The notes under the pieces are model-generated. The model worked only from the letters and a program-made list of their open reading frames with translations, searched no databases and was not told the DNA's origin. A stretch of 64,000 nt of DNA. Origin: Burkholderiales bacterium (GTDB taxonomy: Bacteria; Pseudomonadota; Gammaproteobacteria; Burkholderiales; Casimicrobiaceae). Made by a program: the position numbers and the translations under genes. Of this stretch, positions 34,160-43,677 are shown one piece after another (within the stretch, counting starts at the first letter, position 1; every line of letters begins with the position of its first letter). The stretch covers positions 36,210 through 100,209 of the forward strand of contig JAICKU010000004.1 in assembly GCA_025927765.1 (NCBI GenBank), in the 5' to 3' direction.

Positions 34160-34771
34160 GTGGCCCTTCGCCTCCAGGAGCTGCACCCCACCATCGTCCA
34201 CACCCCGATCGCGCTCCTGCCCCTCGCGGTGGGCGCCGAAATCCTCGGCGCGATCACGGATCGGCAAGTCTTCCGCACGTTCGGCCGGCGCGCGATCACG
34301 CTTGCCGCCGCCGGCGCCGTCGGCGCAGTCGTGACCGGCCTCATCGCGGGCGAGGAAGTGAACGTCGAGGGCGAGACGCGCGACATGCTGCAAACGCACC
34401 GCAACCTGAACGCGCTCGCGACGGTCGTCGCGATCACGATGGCCGTGTGGCGGCACCAGGTGCGCAAGCCCGGCCCGGCGTACCTCGCCGCCGGCCTCAC
34501 CGGCGTCGGCGTCGTCGGCTATACCGCTTATCTCGGCGGCGAGCTCGTGTACGAGCACGGCGTCGGCGTCGACCCTGCGAAGGGTGTCTGGCGGCCCGAC
34601 GCACCGCAACTTTCGCGCCGCCAGTTCGGCGAGTTCATGCGCGACGCGGCCGTCGACGTGTGGCACGGCCTCAAGCACATGGGCCAGGAGCTCGCGCAGG
34701 GCAAGATCGTGCCCTCGCTCGTCAAGCGCCGGCCGCACGAGCAACAAGCGATCGCCGAAGCGGCCGATTGA
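34160..34771 (+). CDS. DUF2231-type membrane protein
   Basis: 203 residues from a GTG preceded by AAGGAG at 7 bp. LQELHPTIVHTPIALLPLAVGAEILGAI is the DUF2231 signature with conserved His residues, followed by hydrophobic helices AITLAAAGAVGAVVTGLIAGEE, NLNALATVVAITMAVW and YLAAGLTGVGVVGYTAYLGGELVYEHGVG. The conserved His pairs suggest heme or metal binding; family function is unknown. It sits in opposite orientation between coxM and coxD, splitting the Cox genes into two units. Confidence 0.82.
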   Translation: MALRLQELHPTIVHTPIALLPLAVGAEILGAITDRQVFRTFGRRAITLAAAGAVGAVVTGLIAGEEVNVEGETRDMLQTHRNLNALATVVAITMAVWRHQVRKPGPAYLAAGLTGVGVVGYTAYLGGELVYEHGVGVDPAKGVWRPDAPQLSRRQFGEFMRDAAVDVWHGLKHMGQELAQGKIVPSLVKRRPHEQQAIAEAAD

Positions 34772-34814
34772 AGAGGGGTCTGACCCAAGCTCGACTTGGG
34801 GCCCGACCCTGCTT
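34771..34814. repeat. Imperfect hairpin with GGGTC/GACCC core in a convergent gap
   Basis: AAGAGGGGTCTGACCCAAG on the left pairs imperfectly with CTTGGGGCCCGACCCTGCTT on the right across a 5-nt loop. It fills the space between the converging DUF2231 and coxM genes and starts at the DUF2231 stop, a natural position for a bidirectional terminator. The GGGTCTGACCC string is identical to that at 7201-7211. Confidence 0.6.
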
Positions 34815-34816
34815 CT

Positions 34817-35611
34817 TTACGCGATCGCGACCACCGCGCGCGACGCCATCACGGAAATGAGATGCGCGCGATATTCGGCCGAGCCGTGCAGGTCGCTGTT
34901 CAGGCCGTCCGCACCGACCTTCACGCCCTTCGCGGCGACCGGCGTGAAGGACTTCGCCAGCGCATCCTCGATCGCCGTCGCGCGAAACACCGACGGCGCC
35001 GCGCCCGTCACTGCAACGCGCACGCTGCCGTCGCCCATCTGCGCGACGAACACGCCCACGAGCGCGAAGCGTGATGCCGGATTCGGAAACTTCGCGTAGG
35101 CGGCGCGTTGCACGACCGGGAAGTCGACGGCGGTGACGATCTCGTCCGGCGCGAGTGCCGTTTCGAACATTCCCTTGAAGAACTCGCCGGCGCCGATCGC
35201 GCGCTGATTCGTGCGAATCGTCGCGTTGCACGCGAGCACCGCCGCCGGCCAGTCGGCCGCGGGATCGTTGTTGGCGAGCGAGCCGCCGATCGTGCCCATG
35301 TTGCGCACCTGGCGATCGCCGATGCCTTCGGCAAGGCCCGCGAGCGCGGGGAGCGCGGCCTTCACGACGTCGGACGAGGCCACTTCCGCGTGCTTCGCCA
35401 TGGCGCCGATCACGAGGCGGTCGCCATTGCGGCGAATGCCCTTGAGATCGGGGATCAGCGACAGGTCGACGAGCGTGCCCGGCTGCGACAGGCGCAGCTT
35501 CATCGCAGCGACGAGGCTTTGCCCGCCGGCGAGTGCGCGCCCACCCGTCGACGCGAGGATCGACGCCGCATCGGCGAGGTTCGTCGGTTGCTGGTATTCG
35601 ACGGCGTACAT
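34817..35611 (-). CDS. coxM: CoxM-like FAD subunit of form II CO dehydrogenase-type hydroxylase
   Basis: 264 residues, typical for the medium subunit. [25 protein letters not shown] and [21 protein letters not shown] are the two FAD-binding motifs. It ends the coxS-coxL-coxM operon, 12 bp after coxL. It transfers electrons from the iron-sulfur subunit to FAD and on to the quinone pool. Gene order S-L-M matches the form II group. Confidence 0.9.
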   Translation of the reverse strand: MYAVEYQQPTNLADAASILASTGGRALAGGQSLVAAMKLRLSQPGTLVDLSLIPDLKGIRRNGDRLVIGAMAKHAEVASSDVVKAALPALAGLAEGIGDRQVRNMGTIGGSLANNDPAADWPAAVLACNATIRTNQRAIGAGEFFKGMFETALAPDEIVTAVDFPVVQRAAYAKFPNPASRFALVGVFVAQMGDGSVRVAVTGAAPSVFRATAIEDALAKSFTPVAAKGVKVGADGLNSDLHGSAEYRAHLISVMASRAVVAIA

Positions 35612-35623
35612 GCTCTCCCCTCC

Positions 35624-38008
35624 TTACGCGTGGCCGTGTGCCGCCCGGATCGCGTTCCACACGCGATATGGCGACGCGGGCATGTCGAAGTGCGTGACGC
35701 CGACCGGCGCCAGCGCATCCATCACGGCGTTCATCATCGCGGCCGGCGCACCGATCGCGCCGGCTTCGCCGCAGCCTTTCGCGCCGAGCGGGTTGTGCGT
35801 GCACGGCGTGACCTTCGTCGCCACGTTGAACGACGGCACGTCGTCGGCGCGCGGCAGCGCGTAATCCATCAGGCTGCCGGTCAGCAGTTGCCCGCTGTCC
35901 CTGTCGTACACGCACTGCTCGCGCAGCGCCTGGCCGAGACCCTGCGCGACGCCGCCGTGCACCTGCCCCTCGACGATCATCGGATTGATGATGTTCCCGA
36001 AGTCGTCGCACGCGCTGAACGCCACGACGTCGACGACGCCGGTGTCCGGGTCGATTTCGACTTCGCAGATGTGCGTGCCCGCGGGGTACGTGAAGTTCGT
36101 CGGGTCGTAGAAGGCCGTCTCGTCGAGGCCGGGCTCGAGCGTGCCCAGCGGGTAGTTGTGCGGCACGTAGGCGGAAAGCGCGATTTCGGCGAACGCCTTG
36201 CTGCGATCGGTGCCCGCGACCGTAAACTTGCCGTCGCGGAACTCGATGTCGGATTCGGCGGCTTCGAGCAGGTGCGCCGCGATCTTCTTGCCCTTCGCGA
36301 CGATCTTGTCGAGGGCCTTGACGATCGCGGTGCCGCCGACGGCCAGCGAGCGCGAGCCGTACGTGCCCATGCCGAACGGAATGCGGCCGGTATCGCCGTG
36401 CACGACGCTCACGTTCTCGACCGGCACGCCGAGGCGCCCGGCGACGATCTGCGCGAACGTCGTCTCGTGGCCCTGCCCGTGGCTGTGCGAGCCGGTGAAC
36501 ACCGTCACGCTGCCGGTCGGATGCACGCGTACCTGACCCGCTTCGAAGAGGCCCGCGCGCGCGCCGAGCGCACCGGCGATGTTCGACGGTGCCAAGCCGC
36601 ACGCCTCGATGTACGCCGCGTACCCGAGCCCACGCAGCTTGCCGCGCTTCTGCGCCTCCGCCTTGCGCGCCGGGAAGCCGGCGACGTCGGCCATTTCCAT
36701 GGCGGCGTCGAGCGTCTGCTCGTAATCGCCGATGTCGTAGTTGAGCGCCACCGGCGTCTGGTACGGAAACTCGCGCACGAAATTGCGGCGCCGGATCTCG
36801 TCCTGCGCAATGCCCATCTCCATCGCGGCCTGCGACACGATGCGCTCGACGACGTACGTGGCCTCCGGGCGACCCGCGCCGCGATACGCGTCGACGGGCG
36901 CCGTATTGGTGAACGCGGCCGCCACCTCGCAGTAGATCGCCGGCGTCGTGTATTGACCCGCGAGCAGCGTGGCGTAGAGGATCGTCGGGATGCACGACGC
37001 GAACGTCGACAGGTATGCGCCCATGTTCGCCGTCGTATGCACGCGCATCGCGAGGAACTTCCCGTCCTTGTCGAGCGCCAGCTCGGCGTGCGTGACGTGG
37101 TCGCGGCCGTGGGCGTCCGACAGGAACGATTCGCTGCGCTCCGCGGCCCACTTGATCGGCCGATGGATCTTCTTCGATGCGAACACCATCGCCGTTTCTT
37201 CGGGATACAGGTAGATCTTCGAGCCGAAGCCGCCGCCGACGTCGGGCGCAATGACGCGCACCTTGTGCTCGGGCAGGCCCAGCACGAACGCCGTCATCAG
37301 CAACCGCTCGACGTGCGGATTCTGGTTCGCGACGTAGAGCGTGTATTCGTCGTTCGCGCGGTCGTAGTGGGCGAGCGCTGCGCGGGGCTCGATGGCGTTC
37401 GGGATCAGCCGGTTGTTGACGATGTCGATCTTCGTCACGTGCGCGGCGTTCGCGAACGCCGCGTCGACGGCCGCCTTGTCACCGAGCGCCCACGTGTAGC
37501 ACCTGTTGCCCGGTGCCTGCTCGTGGATCTGCGGCGCGCCGTCGGCCAGCGCGTCCAGCGAATCGACGGCCGACGGCAGCACGTCGTAGTCGACGACGAT
37601 CTGTTCGGCCGCGTCCTTCGCCTGCGCCGGCGATTCGGCGATCACCAGTGCGACGGCGTCGCCGACGTAGCGCACCTTGCCCTGCGCGAGCACCGGATGC
37701 GGCGGCTCGTTCATCGGCTTGCCGTCGGTGCCCGTGATGAGCCAGCCGCACGGCAATCCGTTCACGCCCTGCAGGTCGGCGCCCGTGAAGATGTCGACGA
37801 CGCCGGGCGACTGCTTCGCCTTCGCGACGTCGATCGAATCGATGTTCGCGTGCGCGTGCGGCGAGCGGAGGAAGTACGCATACGTTTGCCGCGGCATCGA
37901 CACGTCGTCGGTGTATTGGCCGGTGCCGGTCAGAAAGCGCGCGTCTTCCTTGCGCAGCACCGACTGCCCGACGACGCTCGTCATCGTCGCGGTATCGTTC
38001 GCACCCAT
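35624..38008 (-). CDS. coxL: CoxL-like molybdopterin subunit, form II signature
   Basis: 794 residues. The active-site loop reads AYRGAGR (374-380), the form II signature, not the AYXCSFR of proven CO dehydrogenases, so CO oxidation is not established. GCGEAGAIG supplies the catalytic Glu (748). [13 protein letters not shown] and [22 protein letters not shown] are molybdopterin contacts. It converts an as yet unknown substrate by hydroxylation; form II enzymes have been proposed to act on CO, aldehydes or heterocycles. It lies between coxS (9-bp gap) and coxM. Maturation probably uses coxD, coxE and xdhC. Confidence 0.92.
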   Translation of the reverse strand: MGANDTATMTSVVGQSVLRKEDARFLTGTGQYTDDVSMPRQTYAYFLRSPHAHANIDSIDVAKAKQSPGVVDIFTGADLQGVNGLPCGWLITGTDGKPMNEPPHPVLAQGKVRYVGDAVALVIAESPAQAKDAAEQIVVDYDVLPSAVDSLDALADGAPQIHEQAPGNRCYTWALGDKAAVDAAFANAAHVTKIDIVNNRLIPNAIEPRAALAHYDRANDEYTLYVANQNPHVERLLMTAFVLGLPEHKVRVIAPDVGGGFGSKIYLYPEETAMVFASKKIHRPIKWAAERSESFLSDAHGRDHVTHAELALDKDGKFLAMRVHTTANMGAYLSTFASCIPTILYATLLAGQYTTPAIYCEVAAAFTNTAPVDAYRGAGRPEATYVVERIVSQAAMEMGIAQDEIRRRNFVREFPYQTPVALNYDIGDYEQTLDAAMEMADVAGFPARKAEAQKRGKLRGLGYAAYIEACGLAPSNIAGALGARAGLFEAGQVRVHPTGSVTVFTGSHSHGQGHETTFAQIVAGRLGVPVENVSVVHGDTGRIPFGMGTYGSRSLAVGGTAIVKALDKIVAKGKKIAAHLLEAAESDIEFRDGKFTVAGTDRSKAFAEIALSAYVPHNYPLGTLEPGLDETAFYDPTNFTYPAGTHICEVEIDPDTGVVDVVAFSACDDFGNIINPMIVEGQVHGGVAQGLGQALREQCVYDRDSGQLLTGSLMDYALPRADDVPSFNVATKVTPCTHNPLGAKGCGEAGAIGAPAAMMNAVMDALAPVGVTHFDMPASPYRVWNAIRAAHGHA

Positions 38009-38017
38009 CGTCGCCTC

Positions 38018-38491
38018 CTACTTGCCCATCACGGCCGCCGCCTGGCGCACGGCCTTGACGATGTTGTGGTACCCCGTGCACCGGCACAGGTTGCCTTCGA
38101 GCTCGGCGCGGATCGTTGCCTCGTCGGCGCCCGGATGGCGGTTCACAAGGTCGATCGCGCTCATCACCATGCCCGGCGTGCAGAAGCCGCACTGCAGGCC
38201 GTGGCAATCGCGAAACGCCGCCTGCATCGGGTGCATCGTGCCGTCCTCGGCGATCAGCCCCTCGATCGTGAGGACGTTCGCCCCCTGCGCCTGCACCGCC
38301 AGCACGTTGCACGATTTCACCGCGTTGCCGTCGACGTGCACGGTGCACGCGCCGCATTGCGCGGTGTCGCAGCCGACGTGCGTCCCGGTGAGGCCCAGGT
38401 TGTTGCGCAGGAATTCGACGAGCAGCGTGCGCGGATCGACGTCCGCATTCACGGGCTTGCCGTTGACGGTCATCGCAAGGGAAACGGCCAC
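38018..38491 (-). CDS. coxS: CoxS-like 2Fe-2S subunit
   Basis: 157 residues from a GTG at 38491, chosen because GGAGG lies 5 bp upstream; the internal ATG at 38473 lacks such a site. First cluster [16 protein letters not shown] with a Cys in VKSCNV; second [13 protein letters not shown] and [13 protein letters not shown]. There is no export signal, unlike the PaoA-type subunit at the left end of the window, so this enzyme is cytoplasmic or membrane-attached. First gene of the coxSLM operon. Confidence 0.92.
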   Translation of the reverse strand: MAVSLAMTVNGKPVNADVDPRTLLVEFLRNNLGLTGTHVGCDTAQCGACTVHVDGNAVKSCNVLAVQAQGANVLTIEGLIAEDGTMHPMQAAFRDCHGLQCGFCTPGMVMSAIDLVNRHPGADEATIRAELEGNLCRCTGYHNIVKAVRQAAAVMGK

Positions 38492-38751
38492 GTATTCCTC
38501 CGGTTGGAACGGCGCTCGCGCGGGTCTCGCGCTTGTCGCGGCGGGCAACAAGCATAGCCCTCGCGCGCGTCGCTTGGAAGGGGCTGCGGCCGGCGACGAC
38601 GAACGATGAAGGGCGTGCATCTTGCTCGGATTTCCTGCACGGCGACGGCGCCGCGCCGTTTGTAAATTCGCTCGCGCGCCGTTGCAGCATCGCAAACCGT
38701 GTCGGAGTGCGACCCCACCGCGGTGCACGCGCGTCCGACGAGGAGGACTAC
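38492..38751. other. Divergent intergenic region between coxS and DUF4398 gene
   Basis: 260 bp without a gene. It must hold the coxS promoter (leftward) and that of the envelope lipoprotein genes (rightward). A low-GC patch, TTTGTAAATTCGC, near 38658 is the only AT-rich stretch and could be a -10 region. AGGAGG near the right end belongs to the lipoprotein gene. Confidence 0.3.
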
Positions 38752-39141
38752 ATGCAATCGAGTGCTACGACGAAACGAATGTTGACCCTGGCGGCGGCCG
38801 GCTCGCTCGTGCTCGCGGCCGCAGGCTGCGCCACGGTGCAACCCGCGGCGCCCACCAGCCAGTTGGCGGTGGCGCGCGCGGCGGTCGCGGACGCGAGGAG
38901 CGCCGACGCAGGCACCTACGACGCCGCCGACCTGCACAACGCGCAGCGCAAGCTCGATCGCGCGCACGACGAAATGGCGCAGGGCGACTACGCGGCGGCG
39001 AAGAACCTCGCCGAGGAAGCGGAAGTGGACGCGCGGCTCGCCGCGACGCGCGCCCGTTCCGACAAGGCCACGCGTGCCGCCACGGAAGTACAGGCCAGCA
39101 TTCGCGCGCTGCAGGACGAAATCACGCGAAACGCGCAGTAG
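38752..39141 (+). CDS. DUF4398-type lipoprotein
   Basis: 129 residues. The signal peptide ends in the lipobox LAAAGC. The mature part is Ala-rich and helical ([70 protein letters not shown]), as in DUF4398 envelope proteins. AGGAGG precedes the ATG by 5 bp. It is 18 bp upstream of an OmpA-domain lipoprotein with a related N-terminal region, so the two probably act together in envelope integrity. Confidence 0.83.
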   Translation: MQSSATTKRMLTLAAAGSLVLAAAGCATVQPAAPTSQLAVARAAVADARSADAGTYDAADLHNAQRKLDRAHDEMAQGDYAAAKNLAEEAEVDARLAATRARSDKATRAATEVQASIRALQDEITRNAQ

Positions 39142-39159
39142 CGAACAGGAGAGAAGCTC

Positions 39160-40197
39160 ATGAAAACATGGAAACTCGCCGCGGGCCTGGCGTTGCCCGC
39201 CTTCGCGCTTGGCGCGTGCGCGGTCATGCCCGAGCACGACTCGGAACTCACCGATGCGCGCGCGGCGGTCGTTGCCGCGCAGAACGATCCGAAGGTCGTC
39301 GAGCTCGCGCCGACGGAGCTCAATCAGGCGGTCGAGGCGATGCATCGCGCCGACCGCGCCTGGTCCGATCACCGCGATGTCGAATACGTGCACCACCTCG
39401 CGTATCTCGCGTGGACGCGCGCTGCGATCGCGCAGGAAACGGCGCGCATGAAGGAAGCGGAAGCGAGCGTGGCGTCGGCCACCGCCGAGCGCGACCGTGT
39501 ACGGCTCGAAGCGCGGACGCGTGAAGCGCAGCGCGCGCAGGCGCGTGCGGCCAGTGCGGAGATCAGCGCGCAGCGCGCGCAGGCGCAGGCCGAGGTGAAT
39601 CGCCGGCAGGCGATCGTCGCACAGCAGCAGGCGGCAGGTGCGACGCAGGCCGCGCAGGCGGCCCGCAGCGAAGCCGAGCAGGCGCAGCAGCAGGCGGCGC
39701 TCGCCCGCGCGCAGGCCGCCAACGCGAACGAGCATGCACAGGCGCTGCAGGCGGCGCTCGCCGAACTGCAGGCGCGTCCGACCGATCGCGGCATGGTAGT
39801 CACGATGGGCGACCTGCTGTTCGACACCGGCAGCGCGCATCTCAAGCCCGGCGGCGAGCGCATCGTCGACAACCTCGCCGACTTCATGCGGACCTATCCG
39901 CAGCGGCGCGTGGCAATCGAGGGCTTCACCGACAGCGTCGGCAATCCCGGCTACAACCAGGACCTGTCGGAACGTCGTGCGGATGCAGTGCGGCTGGCGC
40001 TGATCGATCGCGGCATCGACCCCGCGCGCATCGTTGCGCGCGGCTACGGCGAGGAATATCCGGTGGCGAGCAACGGCAACGTGGCCGGGCGGCAGATGAA
40101 TCGGCGCGTCGAGGTGGTGATCTCGGACGTGAACGGCGTCATCGGATCGCGAGGTTCGGCGCCGCTCGCGAACGTGGGTCGCGGACCACGCGGCTGA
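39160..40197 (+). CDS. OmpA-domain lipoprotein with DUF4398-like helical region
   Basis: 345 residues. The signal ends LGAC (lipobox), then ELTDARAAVVAAQNDPKVVELAPTELNQAVEAMHRADRAW resembles the upstream lipoprotein; a long Ala/Gln/Arg coiled coil runs from about 105 to 200 (EAQRAQARAASAEISAQRAQAQAEVNRRQAIVAQQQ). The C-terminal OmpA domain has MGDLLFDTGSAHLKPGGERIVDNLADFM, VAIEGFTDSVGNPGYNQDLSERRADAVRLALIDRGI, and NRRVEVV, which bind peptidoglycan. It would tether the outer membrane to the wall. Confidence 0.9.
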   Translation: MKTWKLAAGLALPAFALGACAVMPEHDSELTDARAAVVAAQNDPKVVELAPTELNQAVEAMHRADRAWSDHRDVEYVHHLAYLAWTRAAIAQETARMKEAEASVASATAERDRVRLEARTREAQRAQARAASAEISAQRAQAQAEVNRRQAIVAQQQAAGATQAAQAARSEAEQAQQQAALARAQAANANEHAQALQAALAELQARPTDRGMVVTMGDLLFDTGSAHLKPGGERIVDNLADFMRTYPQRRVAIEGFTDSVGNPGYNQDLSERRADAVRLALIDRGIDPARIVARGYGEEYPVASNGNVAGRQMNRRVEVVISDVNGVIGSRGSAPLANVGRGPRG

Positions 40198-40199
40198 AC

Positions 40200-40302
40200 C
40201 GAGAACGCGAGGGTCGGACGCTCGTTTCGACGCGACGCCGCGACGCCCGTGACGCTGTCATGCGGAAACGAGGGTCCGACCCGGTCCGACCCTCGTTTCC
40301 GC
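40200..40302. repeat. Convergent-gap hairpins with GGGTC/GACCC cores
   Basis: GCGGAAACGAGGGTC (40262-40276) faces its exact reverse complement (40288-40302) across an 11-nt loop containing GACCCGGTCC. A related GAGGGTCGGACGCTCGTTTC lies at 40210-40229. The block separates the converging OmpA and cytochrome c genes and could terminate both. Its core belongs to the window-wide GGGTC palindrome family. Confidence 0.65.
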
Positions 40303-40303
40303 G

Positions 40304-40894
40304 CTAGTACAGGTTCGCCACGTACTGCGCCAATGCATCGATCTGTTCGTCGGTGAGCGTCGCGGCGACCGGCGTCATGCTGCCACCGTCGTTCGTGCGC
40401 CGCTTCGCCCTGAAGTCCTCGAGCTGCTTCTTGATGTACTGGTAATGCTGCCCTGCTTCGCGCGGAATCTCGTTCTGTCCGGTGAAATTGCCGCCGTGGC
40501 ACATCGAGCATAGCTGCGCGTCGGCGATCTTGCGCCCCGCCTCGACTTTTGCGGGATCGGGCTTGAAGCCGGTCGGCTTTTCCTTCTGCGTCGAGAACCA
40601 GTCGGCGAGCGCCAGCATTTCCTTCGGGTCGAGCGTCTCGGCCACCGGGCTCATCAGCGGATCCTTGCGGCGTCCCGCCTTGAAGTCCTGCAGCTGCAGG
40701 TAGATGTAGCGCGCATTCTGCTGCGCGAGGTTCGGGTACATCGGGTTGGTGGAGTTGCCGTCCTCACCATGGCATGCCGCGCACACGTCGAGCTTCGCGG
40801 GCTTCGCTTCCGATTGTGCGCGTTGCGCGGGCAGCTGTGCGTGCACGGGCGCTGCGAGAACCGCCGCGAGCACGGCGCCGAGGAGGATGTTCAT
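40304..40894 (-). CDS. Di-heme cytochrome c (c4-like)
   Basis: 196 residues with a signal peptide (LLGAVLAAVLAAPVHAQ) and two class I heme domains: CAACHGEDGN and CSMCHGGNFTGQNEIP, each followed by a distal Met (PLMSPVA, SMTPVA). This is a cytochrome c4-like periplasmic electron carrier. It lies downstream of the PQQ alcohol dehydrogenase gene and could accept its electrons, but a strong terminator between them argues for its own promoter or for reduced readthrough. Confidence 0.9.
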   Translation of the reverse strand: MNILLGAVLAAVLAAPVHAQLPAQRAQSEAKPAKLDVCAACHGEDGNSTNPMYPNLAQQNARYIYLQLQDFKAGRRKDPLMSPVAETLDPKEMLALADWFSTQKEKPTGFKPDPAKVEAGRKIADAQLCSMCHGGNFTGQNEIPREAGQHYQYIKKQLEDFRAKRRTNDGGSMTPVAATLTDEQIDALAQYVANLY

Positions 40895-40931
40895 GTACGA
40901 GGACCCGCCTTCGAGGTGTTGCAGCTAGACA

Positions 40932-40963
40932 CGAAAACGGCCGCTCCGTTCGGAGCGGCCGTT
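40932..40963 (-). terminator. Intrinsic terminator after the PQQ dehydrogenase gene
   Basis: A perfect 12-bp stem AACGGCCGCTCC / GGAGCGGCCGTT with a 4-nt loop; read leftward it is followed by TTTTCGTG. It lies 19 bp beyond the dehydrogenase stop and 42 bp before the cytochrome c start. Confidence 0.85.
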
Positions 40964-40982
40964 CGATACGGATGGCGAGCGA

Positions 40983-42707
40983 TTACGGCAACGCGAACAC
41001 GAAAACGCTGTTGCCGCGCTTCGAGTCGATCTGGTTGTTGCCGCCTGCGGCAACGGCGATGTACTGCTTGCCGTTCACCATGTACGCCACGCCCGGGGAG
41101 TTGACGCCGGCGCCGCATTGGAAGCTCCAAAGCACCTTGCCCGTGCGTGCGTCGTACGCGCGATACCAGCCGTCGGCCTCGCCGTTGAAGACGATGTCGC
41201 CGGCCGTGGCGAGCACGCCGCCGATCAACGGCTGCGGCGTCTTGTGCTTCCAAGCGATCTTCCCGCTGTCGAGATTGACCGCGACGAGCTGGCCCCACTG
41301 CTGTTCGGACGGGATCGTCTTGAACGCGCCGCCCAGCCACAGCTTGCTGCCGCCGGGATACGCAGCCTCCTCGACCTGGTAGGTCATCGGCTGGTGCAGG
41401 TTCGCGGCGAACGCGAGATGCAGCTTCGGATTCACCGCCATCGGCGACCATTCGACGCCGCCGTTCGCGCCGGGGAGCATGCGTGCGCCCTGTGCCGTCG
41501 GCAGCGTATACATGCCTTCCTGCGGGATCATCGCCTCGGACACGCGAATGAGCTTGCCGCTCGCGCGATCGTTGACGTAGATCTCGCCGGTCTTGCCGCC
41601 GTGGATCACGACGTCGGTCATCTTGCCGTTGTCGCCCTTCGCCTGCGTGAGGATCGTCGCACTCACGGAGTCCAGATCCCAGACGTCGTGCGGGATGTAC
41701 TGCGAGTGCCACTTGTACTGCCCGGTATTGAGGTCGACGGCGACCATCGAATCGGTGTAGAGGTTGTCGCCGGGACGGATCGCGCCGTAGAGGTCGGGCG
41801 ACGGATTGCCGACGACGAAGAACACGGTGCTCGATTTGCGATCGATCGACGGCGTCATCCACACGCCGCCGCCCAGCTTGTCGTAGAACGACGGATCCTT
41901 CGCGAGCGCGGCCTTTTCCGCCGCGATGTCGCGATGCAGGTCGCGGCCGGCGGCATCCTTCGTGGCCCACACGCCTTCCTGGCCCTTGTCGGGAATCGTG
42001 TAGAACGTCCACAGCAGGTGCCCGTCCTTTTCGTCGAACGCCTTGACGAAGCCGCGGATGCCGTATTCGCCGCCGTTCGTGCCGATCAGCACCTTGCCGT
42101 CGACGACGGTGGGCGCCATCGTTTCCGAATACCCCTTGTCGGGCTCGGCGATCTGCTGTTCCCACACGATCTTGCCGGTCTTCGCGTCGAGCGCCACGAG
42201 CTTCGCGTCGAGCGTGCCCATGAACAGCCGATCGCCGTCGATCGCCACGCCGCGGTTGTTCGGGCCGCAGCAGAACGTGGTGATCGGGCCCATCCGGTGC
42301 TTGTAGTGCCAGTATTCCTCGCCGGTCGTCGCATCGATCGCATACACGTGATTGAACGACGTCGTCAGGAACATCACGCCGTTCACCACGATCGGCGACG
42401 TTTCCATCGACTCGAGCACGCCAGTCTGGAACACGAAGGCGGGCTTCAGCTTGCCGACGTTCGACGTGTTGATCTGCGTGCCGGGGTAGTAGCGCGTTTG
42501 CGCGTAGCTGCCGTTCGAATGGATCCAGTTGTTCGCATCCGATCCCGCCTTGTCGAGCATCGCCTGCGTGACCGGCGCGAGCTTGCTCGACATCGGCTTC
42601 GCGGTGGTGGTGTCCGCGGTGCCCGTTTCCTGCGCTGCCGCCGCGAACGACAGCGCGAGGCCGGTGGCCACGACGACGACACGAACTGCTGCCTTGCGTT
42701 CGATCAT
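40983..42707 (-). CDS. PQQ-dependent alcohol dehydrogenase, heme-free
   Basis: 574 residues, signal peptide ([19 protein letters not shown]), then an eight-bladed propeller. FCCGPNNRG (Cys146-Cys147) is the vicinal disulfide that contacts PQQ, and WDLDS holds the catalytic Asp344 and a second Asp at 346, the position that coordinates a lanthanide in XoxF and PedH enzymes. No heme domain is present. Tryptophan-docking motifs such as GKIVWEQQI recur. The start follows AAGGAG. It differs clearly from the XoxF at 51.6 kb, so its alcohol substrate is probably different. Confidence 0.9.
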   Translation of the reverse strand: MIERKAAVRVVVVATGLALSFAAAAQETGTADTTTAKPMSSKLAPVTQAMLDKAGSDANNWIHSNGSYAQTRYYPGTQINTSNVGKLKPAFVFQTGVLESMETSPIVVNGVMFLTTSFNHVYAIDATTGEEYWHYKHRMGPITTFCCGPNNRGVAIDGDRLFMGTLDAKLVALDAKTGKIVWEQQIAEPDKGYSETMAPTVVDGKVLIGTNGGEYGIRGFVKAFDEKDGHLLWTFYTIPDKGQEGVWATKDAAGRDLHRDIAAEKAALAKDPSFYDKLGGGVWMTPSIDRKSSTVFFVVGNPSPDLYGAIRPGDNLYTDSMVAVDLNTGQYKWHSQYIPHDVWDLDSVSATILTQAKGDNGKMTDVVIHGGKTGEIYVNDRASGKLIRVSEAMIPQEGMYTLPTAQGARMLPGANGGVEWSPMAVNPKLHLAFAANLHQPMTYQVEEAAYPGGSKLWLGGAFKTIPSEQQWGQLVAVNLDSGKIAWKHKTPQPLIGGVLATAGDIVFNGEADGWYRAYDARTGKVLWSFQCGAGVNSPGVAYMVNGKQYIAVAAGGNNQIDSKRGNSVFVFALP

Positions 42708-42851
42708 ATGCTGTCTCCTTGGGTGCTTGTTCACGCGAACAGAACCGCCGTTCGAGCCCGCTTTGCCGGCGCGGCAAACGTGGTTATAGTGCCTTTCCCC
42801 GCGACTTGCAAATCGGCGGTCGGGTCATGCGGGCACCGAATGGAGAGGATC

Positions 42852-43586
42852 ATGAACAAGGCAGGCATCATCGCCGACGCGGTCCGGCGTGCGGCGGCAA
42901 CCCTCGGCGGCGCCGGATGCGTGGCGGTGCGCAGCGGCGTTCCGTTCATCCTCGGCACGCTGCTGGTCGCGTCGCCACCGGCGCTCGCGACCAGCGACGC
43001 CGAGCTCGCCACGAACGCGCGACTGCTCGCGTCCGCGCGGAACGACGACGCCGCCGGCGTCGCCCGCGCGCTGCACGAAGGCGCCGCCGTCAATTCGCGC
43101 AATCGCCTCGGCGAAACGAGCCTTCTCGTCTCGCTGAAGAAGAATCGGGCGGACATCGCGAAGACGTTGATCGACGCGGGCGCCGACGTCAATCTCGCGG
43201 CGGTCAACGGCGTGACGCCGCTGATGGCCGCCGCGTATGCCGGGCAGGCGGCGATCGTCGAAGCGCTGCTCGCGCGCGGTGCGGATCTCGCCGCCACCGA
43301 TCGCATCGGCAAGAACGCGATCACCTACGCGGCCGGGGAAGGCCATACCGAAATCGTGCGCATGCTGCTGCAGCATGGCGTGGATCCGAACGCCGCGTAC
43401 CGCAACGAATTGACGGCGCTGATGTGGGCCGCCGGCTACGGTCACGCCGACACCGTGCGCGCCCTGCTCGACGCCGGCGCGCGCGTCGACGCGCACGACA
43501 ACCGCGGCAAGACGGCGCTCGACATGGCGCGCGAGTTCAAGCATCCGGAAACGGTCGAGGTGCTCGAGCGCGCGTCGCATCACTAG
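42852..43586 (+). CDS. Exported ankyrin-repeat protein
   Basis: 244 residues. A signal-like hydrophobic stretch (SGVPFILGTLLVASPPALA) is followed by at least five ankyrin repeats: NRLGETSLLVSLKKNRADIAKTLIDAGADVNLA, NGVTPLMAAAYAGQAAIVEALLARGADLAAT, GKNAITYAAGEGHTEIVRMLLQHGVDPNA, ELTALMWAAGYGHADTVRALLDAGARVDA and GKTALDMAREFKHPETVEVL. Periplasmic ankyrin proteins often assist or protect periplasmic redox enzymes (AnkB-catalase precedent). It is divergent from the PQQ dehydrogenase gene across 144 bp, so a supporting role for that enzyme is possible. Confidence 0.87.
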   Translation: MNKAGIIADAVRRAAATLGGAGCVAVRSGVPFILGTLLVASPPALATSDAELATNARLLASARNDDAAGVARALHEGAAVNSRNRLGETSLLVSLKKNRADIAKTLIDAGADVNLAAVNGVTPLMAAAYAGQAAIVEALLARGADLAATDRIGKNAITYAAGEGHTEIVRMLLQHGVDPNAAYRNELTALMWAAGYGHADTVRALLDAGARVDAHDNRGKTALDMAREFKHPETVEVLERASHH

Positions 43587-43677
43587 GCGTCGGGCCGGGG
43601 CCCAGACCCTGCCTTTCGCCTGAGCCCGTCGATGAAGTCGAAGGCGGTTGCCAAAGAGTACGGTCCGGCCCTGTCTT
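43587..43677. other. Convergent gap with degenerate GGTC/GGCCC repeats
   Basis: 91 bp between the ankyrin and cytochrome b561 genes. CCCAGACCCTGCCTTTCGCC and CCGGCCCTGTCTTTCAATCGCC repeat each other loosely, about 60 bp apart, suggesting a decayed member of the GGGTC repeat family. No clear stem of terminator quality is seen. Confidence 0.3.

Noticed and set aside
35624..38491. Calling coxSLM a carbon monoxide dehydrogenase
   Set aside because: The active-site loop is AYRGAGR (form II), not AYXCSFR, and CO oxidation by form II enzymes is not generally shown.
35108..38557. Very long rightward open frame opposite coxL (and similar ones opposite fahA/hmgA, xdhC/coxE and the TonB receptors)
   Set aside because: Antisense shadows of high-GC genes; Arg/Ala-rich translations without family motifs, while the opposite strand encodes recognised proteins.
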